Positions 35,108 through 43,330 of a stretch of DNA of 64,000 nt are shown one piece after another. Both the position numbers and the translations under genes were made by a program. The stretch's first letter is position 1. Every line of letters starts with the position of its first letter. Source of the DNA: an uncultured Treponema sp. Lineage in GTDB: Bacteria; Spirochaetota; Spirochaetia; Treponematales; Treponemataceae. The DNA lies in contig CAMOIE010000007.1 in NCBI GenBank assembly GCA_946615905.1, positions 62,001 through 126,000 on the forward strand. The letters are read 5' to 3'. The notes beneath the pieces were generated by a model. The model was not told where the DNA came from. It ran no database searches and worked only from the letters and a program-made list of their open reading frames with translations.

Positions 35108-35942
35108 TTTCAGTTCCTTCCAGTTTGGCGATTTTTTTGCAGTCGGCCTCATCAAGCTCAAAGTCAAAGACCTTGGCATTTTCTGCGATGCGGCTGGCCG
35201 TAACACTTTTTGGAAGGGGCAGATAGCCCTGCTGTAAACTCCAGCGGATGCAGATTTGCGCAATCGAACGATTGTATTTTTTCGCAAGTTCCTGCATGAA
35301 TGCATTTGAAAATATTCCGCCTGTTCCAAGCGGGCTGTAGCCTTCAACAACCATGCCGAGTTTTTTTGAGTAGGCGACCAAATCGTCCTGACTCTGACCA
35401 GGGCAAAGTTTGATCTGGTTCACCATCGGTTTGACTTTCGCCGTCTTCAAAAGTTCGTCAAGATGACGCTCACAAAAGTTTGACACACCTATGGAGCGCA
35501 GTTTTCCGGCCTTGTAAGCCTCTTCCATCGCGCGCCAGCTCTCAGCATTTTTCTCAGCCCAACAGTCGCGAAATTTCAAGGGGTTAGGCCAGTGAATCAA
35601 ATACAAATCGAGGTAGTCCAAATTCAATTTTTTCAACGACGCGTCAATCGCAGCCTTTGTAGACTCATATCCGTGGTCAGCATTCCAAAGTTTTGTCGTA
35701 ACAAATAAATCTGAACGTTTAAAACCAGAATTCTTCAAATAGAAGTTGATTGCTTTTCCTACGGATTCTTCGTTACCGTAAGCAGCTGCCGTATCAATGT
35801 GACAATAACCAGCCTTCAGTGCGGAAAGAACTGCATTATACGCTTCGTCTCCTTCTTCTGATTGCCAAGTTCCAAATCCGATGCATGGAATTTTAACCTT
35901 ATTTGAAAGGGTGTAACTGTCGGCAAGTGATTTAAATATCAT
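35070..35942 (-). CDS. Aldo/keto reductase
   Basis: NADPH-dependent carbonyl reductase of 290 residues. Catalytic tetrad is visible: Asp and Tyr in DTAAAYGNEESVG, Lys in VTTKLWN, His in LYLIHWPNP. The cofactor end has LPKSVTASRIAENAKVFDFEL. Close in pattern to the DkgA/MorA group; substrate not predictable. AAGGAGGCGAAT precedes the ATG. Its 3' end overlaps the convergent ABC ATPase gene. Confidence 0.93.
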   Translation of the reverse strand: MIFKSLADSYTLSNKVKIPCIGFGTWQSEEGDEAYNAVLSALKAGYCHIDTAAAYGNEESVGKAINFYLKNSGFKRSDLFVTTKLWNADHGYESTKAAIDASLKKLNLDYLDLYLIHWPNPLKFRDCWAEKNAESWRAMEEAYKAGKLRSIGVSNFCERHLDELLKTAKVKPMVNQIKLCPGQSQDDLVAYSKKLGMVVEGYSPLGTGGIFSNAFMQELAKKYNRSIAQICIRWSLQQGYLPLPKSVTASRIAENAKVFDFELDEADCKKIAKLEGTEIIPARNPDEAPF

Positions 35943-36096
35943 ATTCGCCTCCTTTTTCTTAAATTATATAATGAGAATACAGATTTTTAAAATCAAATAT
36001 ATTCGACTTGATTATTATTTTAAAATTTCTTATTACAACCTTTAAAGTTTCACTTGTTTGTGATATACTCCTACTCGTAATTGCATAAAAGACAAT

Positions 36097-37605
36097 ATGA
36101 ATCAGCAGAAAAAAATTTCGTTAGACGTTTCTAAAATTAAGATGGCAATCCGAACCGGAATTCCTCTTTCGGTGACGACCTATACTCTTCCTCATGAGAT
36201 GGAACAGTATATGGACGCCCTTCTTTCTGCGTTCCTTGAGGAATTAAATCAGGAACAGATGATTCAATATCTTACCTACTGCCTTAATGAGCTTGTGACA
36301 AATTCAAAAAAAGCGAACACAAAGCGTATTTATTTTAAAGAAAAGGGCTTGGATATACAGAATCCATCTGATTACGAAAAGGGAATGGAGAATTTCAAGC
36401 CGGACACGCTGAACAACATAAAATATTATTTGGGATTGCAAAAAAATGCGGGTCTCTACGTCAAGCTGATTCTTCAATCCAGAAACAATAAAATCAAAAT
36501 TGAAGTCCGCAACAATTCAGAGCTGACAGTCGAGGAATACAAGCGTATGCACGACAAATTGAGTCGGGCTCAGCAGTATTCTTCAGTTGACCAAGTTTTG
36601 TCTCAAATTCTTGATGACTCAGAGGGGGCCGGCCTTGGTCTTGTCATAATGATTTTGATGCTGGAAAAAATCGGACTTACTGAAGAAAATTTCCAGATTC
36701 TTTGCGAAAATGGCGAGACAATCACTAGAATCATTTTGCCGCTGAATGAAAAAACTCAAAAAGATATTTCGGTTGTTTCTCAGGAATTTGTAAAGATTAT
36801 CGACGACTTGCCGCAATTCCCGGACAGCATTGTAAAAGTCAGCAGACTTCTTAACGACCCTGACTCAAAGATGAGTGAAATTGCTGCCCATATTTCTGCA
36901 GACGTTTCTTTGACTTCTGATTTGCTCAAGCTGGTAAACTCAGCGACATTCGCCTTGGCTTCTCCCTGTCGGTCGATTGCGGATGCTGTAAAACTCGTTG
37001 GAATCCGTGGAATCAAAAATATGCTGATTTCAGTCGGCTCAATCAATGCATTAAAAGAAGTCGGCGGAGATGGCAAAAAAGATTTGTGGACCCATGCCTA
37101 CAAAATTGCATTTTACGCATATAATTTGGCTAGAAATTTCTGTGCTTCTGAAAAGGCAATTGTGGAAGATGCTTACGTCTGCGGTCTTTTGCACGACATG
37201 GGCAAGCTTGTTTTTGAAACAGCTCATCCTGAACTTTTGGAAAAGGTAAAAAGCATTTGTCTTCAAAAGGGAATTCCTTCGGATGTCTTTGAATTACTGA
37301 TTGGCGGAGTTAATCACGGAGAAGTCGGAGCCTTAATTGCAGAAAAATGGAATTTCCCAGACGTAATAGTGTCTGTAATCCGCTATCACCATGACCCGGA
37401 TTTGGCTCCGAATGAAACTAAAAAACTGACCAGCCTCGTTTATTTGGCGGATTTGATTTCACATTATGAAAATCACGAAATTGAATACTATCAGTTTGAC
37501 AAAGATGTTCTGGCTATGTTCCATATCATGAATGAGCCGCAGTTGACTGCGATTGCGGAACGCTTGAACAAGGCTTTTGAGCAGGAAGCCTCTTCAACCT
37601 TGTAA
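36097..37605 (+). CDS. HATPase-HDOD signalling protein
   Basis: 502 residues. N-terminal about 220 residues carry histidine-kinase-like ATPase features: N-box CLNELVTNSKKAN and G-box DDSEGAGLGLVI, without a phospho-acceptor His box. Residues from about 225 are an HDOD domain: LPQFPDSIVKVSRLLNDPDSKMSEIA, a LKLVNSATFALASP motif and, further on, GLLHDMGKLVFE, i.e. a retained HD pair. HDOD proteins act in regulation without clear enzymatic activity. An extended -10 (TGTGATATACT, near 36060) lies upstream. It overlaps the convergent SpoU gene by 12 nt. Confidence 0.85.
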   Translation: MNQQKKISLDVSKIKMAIRTGIPLSVTTYTLPHEMEQYMDALLSAFLEELNQEQMIQYLTYCLNELVTNSKKANTKRIYFKEKGLDIQNPSDYEKGMENFKPDTLNNIKYYLGLQKNAGLYVKLILQSRNNKIKIEVRNNSELTVEEYKRMHDKLSRAQQYSSVDQVLSQILDDSEGAGLGLVIMILMLEKIGLTEENFQILCENGETITRIILPLNEKTQKDISVVSQEFVKIIDDLPQFPDSIVKVSRLLNDPDSKMSEIAAHISADVSLTSDLLKLVNSATFALASPCRSIADAVKLVGIRGIKNMLISVGSINALKEVGGDGKKDLWTHAYKIAFYAYNLARNFCASEKAIVEDAYVCGLLHDMGKLVFETAHPELLEKVKSICLQKGIPSDVFELLIGGVNHGEVGALIAEKWNFPDVIVSVIRYHHDPDLAPNETKKLTSLVYLADLISHYENHEIEYYQFDKDVLAMFHIMNEPQLTAIAERLNKAFEQEASSTL

Positions 37606-38424
37606 TTTTTCAAGAGCCTCGACCCACTTTTGCATGAGGATTCCAAAGGCAACTCCAACATTCAGTGAAGCTTTCAGCCCTTTCATAGGAATTGAGACCC
37701 GGCCGTAAGTCGCCTTTTTCAAAGCCTGAGGACTCAATCCCAATTCCTCCGAGCCAATCAGGCAAATTCCTTTTTTGGGAAATTTAAATTCTTCTATCGG
37801 TGTGCCGCCTGTCTCCAGAGCGAAAACAGGCAAATCTTCCGGCAACTCATCAAGGCTTTTTCTCTCAAAACCGAGAGTCTCGATACAGCCCATTCCGCTT
37901 CTGAGAGCTTTGGGATGGTCAGGAGGCGTACACAGGGGTGAGACATAGACTTTTTCCGCCCCCATCGCCTCGGCCGTACGGAAAATAGAGCCGACGTTAA
38001 AGGGCGAGCGGATATCCTCTGCATAAACGCAAACTCCGGGGAAAAAATCACGCTTTTTGACCAGACCTTCCTCATCGAGGGGACTTTCATGCGGGGCAAT
38101 AATCAAATCCCATTCAGCAGGAAAAGAGCCGATTGCCGACAAAAGGAAATTTCGCGCAAGGTTGCAGGCGCGTTTTTCATCAAAAGGAAGAGTTTTAAGG
38201 ACTTCTCCAAGACTTTTCTTTGCGGAGTCCGGCAGCTCCGGGTCTTTGATTACGATTTCGATAAGTTTTTTTATGTAATCCGGCCGGGCAATAGTCTTGT
38301 AGGAATATTCGTTGCCTTTTTCTGGAATTCCGTCTATGTCGCGTTCAAGCGCTCCAAAAGTCAAGGCGAGTTTACGCCGCTTTTGACCTGGTTCGAGATG
38401 AGCCAATTTTCCGGGTTCAATCAT
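37594..38424 (-). CDS. SpoU/TrmH-family RNA 2'-O-methyltransferase
   Basis: 276 residues. The SPOUT motifs are clear in the second half: EDIRSPFNVGSIFRTAEAMG (motif 1, Asn and Arg), CLIGSEELGLSP (motif 2) and IPMKGLKASLNVGVAFGIL (motif 3). The N-terminal 130 residues are a helical substrate-binding extension not typical of TrmH or RlmB. Whether it modifies rRNA or tRNA is not clear. It lies 17 nt after the iron-ADH-like gene, so it may share its transcript. Confidence 0.88.
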   Translation of the reverse strand: MIEPGKLAHLEPGQKRRKLALTFGALERDIDGIPEKGNEYSYKTIARPDYIKKLIEIVIKDPELPDSAKKSLGEVLKTLPFDEKRACNLARNFLLSAIGSFPAEWDLIIAPHESPLDEEGLVKKRDFFPGVCVYAEDIRSPFNVGSIFRTAEAMGAEKVYVSPLCTPPDHPKALRSGMGCIETLGFERKSLDELPEDLPVFALETGGTPIEEFKFPKKGICLIGSEELGLSPQALKKATYGRVSIPMKGLKASLNVGVAFGILMQKWVEALEKLQG

Positions 38425-38441
38425 TTGAATTTTCCGCCAGA

Positions 38442-39596
38442 CTAGAATGCAAGTTTGATTAAATTGAACAAATCGTCACTAGTCATGGAGCGAGGAAGAG
38501 AATTAATCAGTTCGAGCTGACCTGCATCCTCTACGGCAAGCGAAAGTTGTTCGATTGTCACGGACAAATCCTTGAGGCGGGTCGGAAGATTGGACTTTGC
38601 CAAGTGACTTCTGATATATTCAGCCAAGGGAACGAGTTCAGAAGCCTCTTCGTCCTGACCTTCAGCGGGTTTGATTCTAAGTTTTTCCTGAAGTCTTTGA
38701 ATTCTGTCCTTTTTGAATTTCGCGCAATCCTCGATTACGTAGGGCAAAAGAATCGCGGAAGTAAGTGCGCGGGAAATCTGGAAGCGGGCGGAAATACAAA
38801 GGGCGAGCAAAGATGCTGGTCCGATTGAAGAAGTTGCCGCCGCAAGAGAAGCCATACAGCCGCCTTGGGCCAAAAGCTCTTCTTGCGGAGTTGTGACGGT
38901 CAACGTGTCAGAGCCGTCAATGGCATAGCCGATTAATTCCGCAGCTTTTTCAGAAACCATGTCGCTGAAAAAGTTTGATTTTTGTGAAAGGTAGGACTCG
39001 CAAATCAAGGCAAGAGTTTCAATCGACATGGAATGAATCTGATTTTCAGTCAGGGAAACCGTAAGATTCGGGTCAAAAACGACCATTTTGCAAAGACTGC
39101 CCGGAGCCTTGATGATTTTCACTTTTGATGAGCGGGAGTCAATCACCGGAATATTGTTCGTGAAAAGGAACGCATCCCGGATTGTCGTCGGAACGCAGAG
39201 CAGGGGTAGAGGATTTGTCGAAGGAACCGCGCCTTCAACAAAATCGTACAAATCGTGGACTTCATTGTAAAGCGTGCAGACTGCGCGGGCGACATTCAAA
39301 ACTTTTCCGCCGCCGGCCGCAATCACCCCGTGAATGTGGGAATTTCTCGCCAAAGTCAGCGCGTCCTGAATCGTCTTCGTTTCCGCGCCTTTGGAAATCT
39401 GCTCAAATGTAAAAAAGTTGATTTTGCGGTCTGTCAAAGATTGGGTGATTTTATTCGCGGTGCCGACCTCTTTTAAGACCGGATCCATAATCAACATGTA
39501 GCGGGAACCCCAGTCAAGTGCGAACTGTCCCAAACGGCTTGCGGTGTAAGAGCCGAGAATGATGTTGGGTGAAATGCGGAATGTAAAATCAGCCAT
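38442..39596 (-). CDS. Iron-ADH-fold protein lacking metal ligands
   Basis: 384 residues with the overall fold of iron-containing alcohol/glycerol dehydrogenases (GVIAAGGGKVLNVARAV for the nucleotide loop, TSAILLPYVIE near the metal site). The residues that hold the metal are lost: the family's DALTHAIEAYVS reads ETLALICESYLS here, and the two later His positions read as non-His in GPASLLALCISARF and SRALTSAILLP. The PTTAGTGSE loop reads PTTIRDAF. Catalysis by the classical mechanism is unlikely. Start ATG at 39596 has AAGGAAA upstream; the longer in-frame ATG at 39644 overlaps a terminator region. Confidence 0.78.
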   Translation of the reverse strand: MADFTFRISPNIILGSYTASRLGQFALDWGSRYMLIMDPVLKEVGTANKITQSLTDRKINFFTFEQISKGAETKTIQDALTLARNSHIHGVIAAGGGKVLNVARAVCTLYNEVHDLYDFVEGAVPSTNPLPLLCVPTTIRDAFLFTNNIPVIDSRSSKVKIIKAPGSLCKMVVFDPNLTVSLTENQIHSMSIETLALICESYLSQKSNFFSDMVSEKAAELIGYAIDGSDTLTVTTPQEELLAQGGCMASLAAATSSIGPASLLALCISARFQISRALTSAILLPYVIEDCAKFKKDRIQRLQEKLRIKPAEGQDEEASELVPLAEYIRSHLAKSNLPTRLKDLSVTIEQLSLAVEDAGQLELINSLPRSMTSDDLFNLIKLAF

Positions 39597-39656
39597 AAAA
39601 TTTTCCTTTGTATTTTTTGTGTCTATTTTATCGAATTTTATCAAGTAAATACAAAA

Positions 39657-39690
39657 AAAGAGCGGAAAACCTCCGCCCTTTTTTGAGTAA
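39657..39690 (-). terminator. Terminator between flgM and the iron-ADH-like gene
   Basis: GGGCGGAGG / CCGCTC-type hairpin with loop TTTT, followed by T7 on the minus strand. A second hairpin AACGGAAAA / TTTTCCGTT lies at 39701-39729. Confidence 0.75.
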
Positions 39691-39737
39691 TTTAAATCAT
39701 AAACGGAAAACTCCAGAAGGATTTTCCGTTTTGCGAA

Positions 39738-40025
39738 TTACAGTCCGTAGGCTGTCATTATTTTTTCTGCAGTGGCAGAAATGACGGCAGGATTCAAGTA
39801 ATTCGGATCTTTGATTTTTTCTTTGATTGATGCAACAAGGTCAGAACGGACATCAGGAGTTTCTTCAGCAACCTGATTCATGAAGTAGGCCTGAGATGCT
39901 TCCTTTGCTTCAGCAGAAAGCTCAATAGAATCAGAAGTTGAAGCAACAGTAGACGCTTCGTTTGTGCGTTTTGTGTTCTGGATGTTGTTAAGGGGATTTA
40001 CTCCGCCAATTTTGTCTATCATCAT
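39738..40025 (-). CDS. flgM: Anti-sigma-28 factor FlgM
   Basis: 95 residues. N-terminal IDKIGGVNP, then the low-complexity Ser/Thr linker, SDSIELSAEAKEA (typical D.V.LS..A), PDVRSDLVASIKEKIKDPNYLNPAVISATAEKIM, the C-terminal sigma-binding part. FlgM holds back sigma-28 until the flagellar hook is complete. AGGTAGGTTACT precedes the two ATGs. It lies 14 nt downstream of rsmI on the same strand. Confidence 0.88.
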   Translation of the reverse strand: MMIDKIGGVNPLNNIQNTKRTNEASTVASTSDSIELSAEAKEASQAYFMNQVAEETPDVRSDLVASIKEKIKDPNYLNPAVISATAEKIMTAYGL

Positions 40026-40039
40026 AGTAACCTACCTCA

Positions 40040-40750
40040 CTATACATTATCGGCAGTTTCCGAAGAAACTTGAGCAATTTTTCTACCGGAAACGAACACC
40101 GCAAATTCACCTTGGACTTTTGACCGTCCGGCAAACTCGTCTCTCATTTCCGCCGCCGTCCCCTCGATAATCTCCTCGTGAAGCTTTGTAAGCTCCCGGC
40201 CGATTACCACCCGACGCTCACTTTCAATATCGGCAAGGTCAGTCAATAACTTTACGATTCTGAATGGAGATTCGTAAAGAACGACAGCATCCCCCGTCGC
40301 CAAAAGTTCCTTCAGCCTTGAACGCCTTCTGCCCGGTTTAGGGGAAAGAAAACCTTCAAAAATCAAAGTTTTTCCACCTGCTCCGGCCACGCTCACCAAA
40401 GTCGCAAACGCGGAAGGTCCCGGAATCGGAACGACTGTGTGCCCGGCTTTTCTCGCCAGACCAGCCAAAATTGCTCCCGGATCTGAAATTCCCGGAGTTC
40501 CGGCATCGCTGGCATAAGCGACAGTCTGCCCCTCGTCAAGGAGCTTCACGATTTTTTCACCGGCAAATTCCTCATTTTGAGAGCGGCAAGAAACCATAGG
40601 CTTGCGAATTTCAAAATGGGTCAAAAGCTGCAAAGTATGACGGGTGTCTTCTGCGGCAACTACGTCCACGGACTTGAATGTCTCAAGTGCACGGAAAGTT
40701 ATGTCGCCAAGATTCCCAATCGGAGTTCCTACAATATAAAGGGTTGACAC
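40040..40750 (-). CDS. rsmI: 16S rRNA (cytidine(1402)-2'-O)-methyltransferase
   Basis: 236-residue tetrapyrrole-methylase-fold enzyme that methylates C1402. LYIVGTPIGNLGDITFRALE, VAAEDTRHTLQLLTHF, ASDAGTPGISDPG and PIPGPSAFATLVSVAG are family hallmarks. The usual C.HN(E) motif is replaced by SCRSQNEE. GTG start at 40748-40750 has no Shine-Dalgarno and lies 6 nt after a good -10 box, so the mRNA is probably leaderless. Confidence 0.95.
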   Translation of the reverse strand: MSTLYIVGTPIGNLGDITFRALETFKSVDVVAAEDTRHTLQLLTHFEIRKPMVSCRSQNEEFAGEKIVKLLDEGQTVAYASDAGTPGISDPGAILAGLARKAGHTVVPIPGPSAFATLVSVAGAGGKTLIFEGFLSPKPGRRRSRLKELLATGDAVVLYESPFRIVKLLTDLADIESERRVVIGRELTKLHEEIIEGTAAEMRDEFAGRSKVQGEFAVFVSGRKIAQVSSETADNV

Positions 40751-40756
40751 ACTTTA

Positions 40757-40785
40757 AGTATACTATTAATCGGGAGAGGATTCAA
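40757..40785 (-). promoter_or_regulatory. Promoter of rsmI (leaderless)
   Basis: On the minus strand: -35 TTGAAT (40785-40780), 17-bp spacer, -10 TATACT (40762-40757), then 6 nt to the GTG start codon. Confidence 0.75.
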
Positions 40786-40863
40786 GCAAAAATTTTCGTC
40801 TAACTGCTTGAAATGCAGAAAAATACTTTGATTTTTGCTATAATTTTGCAATGGAAAAGTCAA

Positions 40864-43308
40864 ATGCAGAATTGGAAAAATAAGATTTCTTCACTGCCGA
40901 TTTCAAGCTCTCTTGAAGAGATTTGCGAAACTTTAAAAAAATCCCCGTCCCGTTTTTTGATTTTGACAGCCCAGACCGGAGCCGGAAAATCCACAGCCCT
41001 CCCTCTTGCCCTTTTGGAAAATTTTCCGCAGAAGATTTTGATGCTGGAACCCCGCCGGCTTGCGGCTTCTTCGATTGCAGACAGGCTTTCTGAACTTTTA
41101 GGTGAGGAAACAGGTCAGACCGTCGGTTACAGAATGCATTTGGAGTCAAAGATTTCTGACAAAAGCCGGCTCGAAGTGATTACGGAAGCGATTTTAACGC
41201 GGATGATTCAAAATGATCCCTCGCTGGATGGTGTTTCCGTTGTTGTCCTAGATGAATTTCACGAGCGGTCAGTACATGGGGACTTGGCCCTCGCCTTTTT
41301 GAAAGAGGCTATGGCCTTGCGGGAAGATTTGTTCGTCCTTGTGATGAGCGCGACAATCGACTCAAAACGCCTTTCAGAATATTTGGACGGCGCGCCAGTC
41401 TTTTCTGTCCCCGGAAGACTTTTCCCGGTCCAAGAACTTTACGACGAAAAGCGGACTGTCAGTCAGGCGGTGATTCATGCCTTGGACGGCGGCTACCCGG
41501 AGATTCCGCAAAAATTCATAAAAAATCCTGTGATTTTGTGCTTTTTGCCCGGAATCCGTGAAATCCGAAAGGCAAAAACTGAGCTTGAGGAAAAACTTTC
41601 GCCAGAAGAGGCGGAAATCCTCGTTTTACATTCTTCTGTGCCATCCAGCGAGCAGAAAAAAATTTTCTCGCCGCAAAAAGAAAATTGTCCTAGAATCATT
41701 TTGTCTTCTGCGATTGCGGAAACTTCACTTACGGTTCCAGGAGTCACGATGGTGGTTGACTCAGGTTTTTCGAGAATCAGCAAAATGAACCCGGCACTTG
41801 GCATGGAAGGTCTTGAGACTGTTCGCGAGTCAAAATTCAGCGCGGAACAGAGGAAGGGACGGGCCGGCCGCTTGCAGGAAGGAATTTGCCTCCGTCTTTG
41901 GAATAAATTCGACATTTTGCAAAATGAAGTCCAGCCGGAAATTCTTCGTGCGGACTTGATTCCTCTTGTTTTGGAATGTGCCCAGTGGGGAGTCTGCAAA
42001 AAAAATCAGCTCGACTGGCTTGACCCGCCGACTGACGCTATTTGGAACACTTCCGTTGAATTGTTGAAACTTTTGGACTGTCTTGACTCTGACGGAAAAA
42101 TCACGGAAAAAGGCAGCGGAATTTTGTCCTTGGGTTTGCATCCGCGCTTGGCCTGCGTTTTGCTGGCAGGACTTGAAAAAAACTCGCTTGACTTGGCCTT
42201 GGAATCTGTCCTTTCTTTTAGTCAGTACTCTCAGGCGACAGAAAAGCGACAAAGGGCTTTTACGGAAGATTTAAAAATCCGGCTAAAAAAATTGACTTTT
42301 GCCGCAAAAAATCAGGAGAAAAATCAAAAAGTATCGAAACTTTTGCTGAGCGGATTCGCCGACAGAATCGCGAAAAAATCAGAAATTCAAAACGACGATT
42401 CTGCGAAAAACGGAAAGACTGAATACCAGTTTCCTTCCGGGCGAAAGGCATTTTTATATCAGGATTTTGCGCAGTCACCGGAATGGCTGGTAACTCCGAA
42501 CGTTGATGCCGGTGCAAGTTCCGGGATAATCCATTCTTTTGAGCCGCTTTCCGAAAGTGAGGCTATGGACTGGATTTTGCCGAGGTCGAAGACTTTTACA
42601 GAAAGTCGCTTTGCCGGAAATTTGTCCCAGTCTGCTGACATCAAGAATCTCAAGCTTCAAAAATTTGAAAATCTTGCTTTTGGGGCAATTATTTTAAAGT
42701 CAAAAAAGATTCCCGTGGAGCCTTCGGATTTTGGAGACGCAATCTGCTCGGCTGTAAAAGAAAAAGCTTTGACTTGGCTGAATCCGCCGGAATCAGTTTG
42801 GAATTTTTTAATCCGGGCGGAATTTTTTGCCCGGCAAAGTGAGAATTCCGGCTTGCTGGAAAAAATTCAAAATCTTTCTCAGAATTGCGATGAATGGCTA
42901 AAGCCTTTTTTGTCTTCCGGGAAAATTGACGGCCAGATTATTTTGGATTCCTTGCGCTGGTATTTGGACGCGGGGCAAATCGATAAAAATGTCCCGGAAA
43001 AAATCACGCTGGCAAACGGAAAGACCCGCAAAATTTTTTATGAAAAACATGTCGATTCCGAGGGAAAAACTCAGAGTATTCAGCCTGTTTTGGAAATCAT
43101 AATCCAGCAGATTTTCGGCTGTTTTGAAAGTCCGAAAGTCATGGGCGTTCCGCTTTTGCTGAAATTACTTTCCCCGGCGAGACGCCCCTTGCAGATTACA
43201 AGTGACTTGGCCGGATTTTGGACAGGTGCCTGGCCTGAAATTTGCAAGGAAATGAAAGGCCGTTATCCAAAGCATAACTGGGATTACAAAGTTACGGAAA
43301 TTGACTAA
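40864..43308 (+). CDS. hrpB: ATP-dependent RNA helicase HrpB
   Basis: 814-residue DEAH/RHA helicase. Motif I TAQTGAGKST, Ia LEPRRLAA, II LDEFHERSVHGD, III VMSATID, VI QRKGRAGRLQEG, followed by the HA2-like region and the HrpB-specific C-terminal domain (LEIIIQQIFGCFESPKVMGVPLLLKLLSPARRPLQITSDLAGFW). ATG at 40864 with GGAAAAG upstream is chosen; a TATAAT at 40839-40844 places transcription start between it and the earlier in-frame ATG at 40813. The biological role of bacterial HrpB is poorly known. Confidence 0.94.
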   Translation: MQNWKNKISSLPISSSLEEICETLKKSPSRFLILTAQTGAGKSTALPLALLENFPQKILMLEPRRLAASSIADRLSELLGEETGQTVGYRMHLESKISDKSRLEVITEAILTRMIQNDPSLDGVSVVVLDEFHERSVHGDLALAFLKEAMALREDLFVLVMSATIDSKRLSEYLDGAPVFSVPGRLFPVQELYDEKRTVSQAVIHALDGGYPEIPQKFIKNPVILCFLPGIREIRKAKTELEEKLSPEEAEILVLHSSVPSSEQKKIFSPQKENCPRIILSSAIAETSLTVPGVTMVVDSGFSRISKMNPALGMEGLETVRESKFSAEQRKGRAGRLQEGICLRLWNKFDILQNEVQPEILRADLIPLVLECAQWGVCKKNQLDWLDPPTDAIWNTSVELLKLLDCLDSDGKITEKGSGILSLGLHPRLACVLLAGLEKNSLDLALESVLSFSQYSQATEKRQRAFTEDLKIRLKKLTFAAKNQEKNQKVSKLLLSGFADRIAKKSEIQNDDSAKNGKTEYQFPSGRKAFLYQDFAQSPEWLVTPNVDAGASSGIIHSFEPLSESEAMDWILPRSKTFTESRFAGNLSQSADIKNLKLQKFENLAFGAIILKSKKIPVEPSDFGDAICSAVKEKALTWLNPPESVWNFLIRAEFFARQSENSGLLEKIQNLSQNCDEWLKPFLSSGKIDGQIILDSLRWYLDAGQIDKNVPEKITLANGKTRKIFYEKHVDSEGKTQSIQPVLEIIIQQIFGCFESPKVMGVPLLLKLLSPARRPLQITSDLAGFWTGAWPEICKEMKGRYPKHNWDYKVTEID

Positions 43309-43330
43309 AATGGTTTTCAATCTGAATCCT

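Noticed and set aside
40851-40884. ATG right after the TATAAT upstream of hrpB
   Set aside because: Its frame stops after 10 codons; hrpB is in another frame with a start at 40864.
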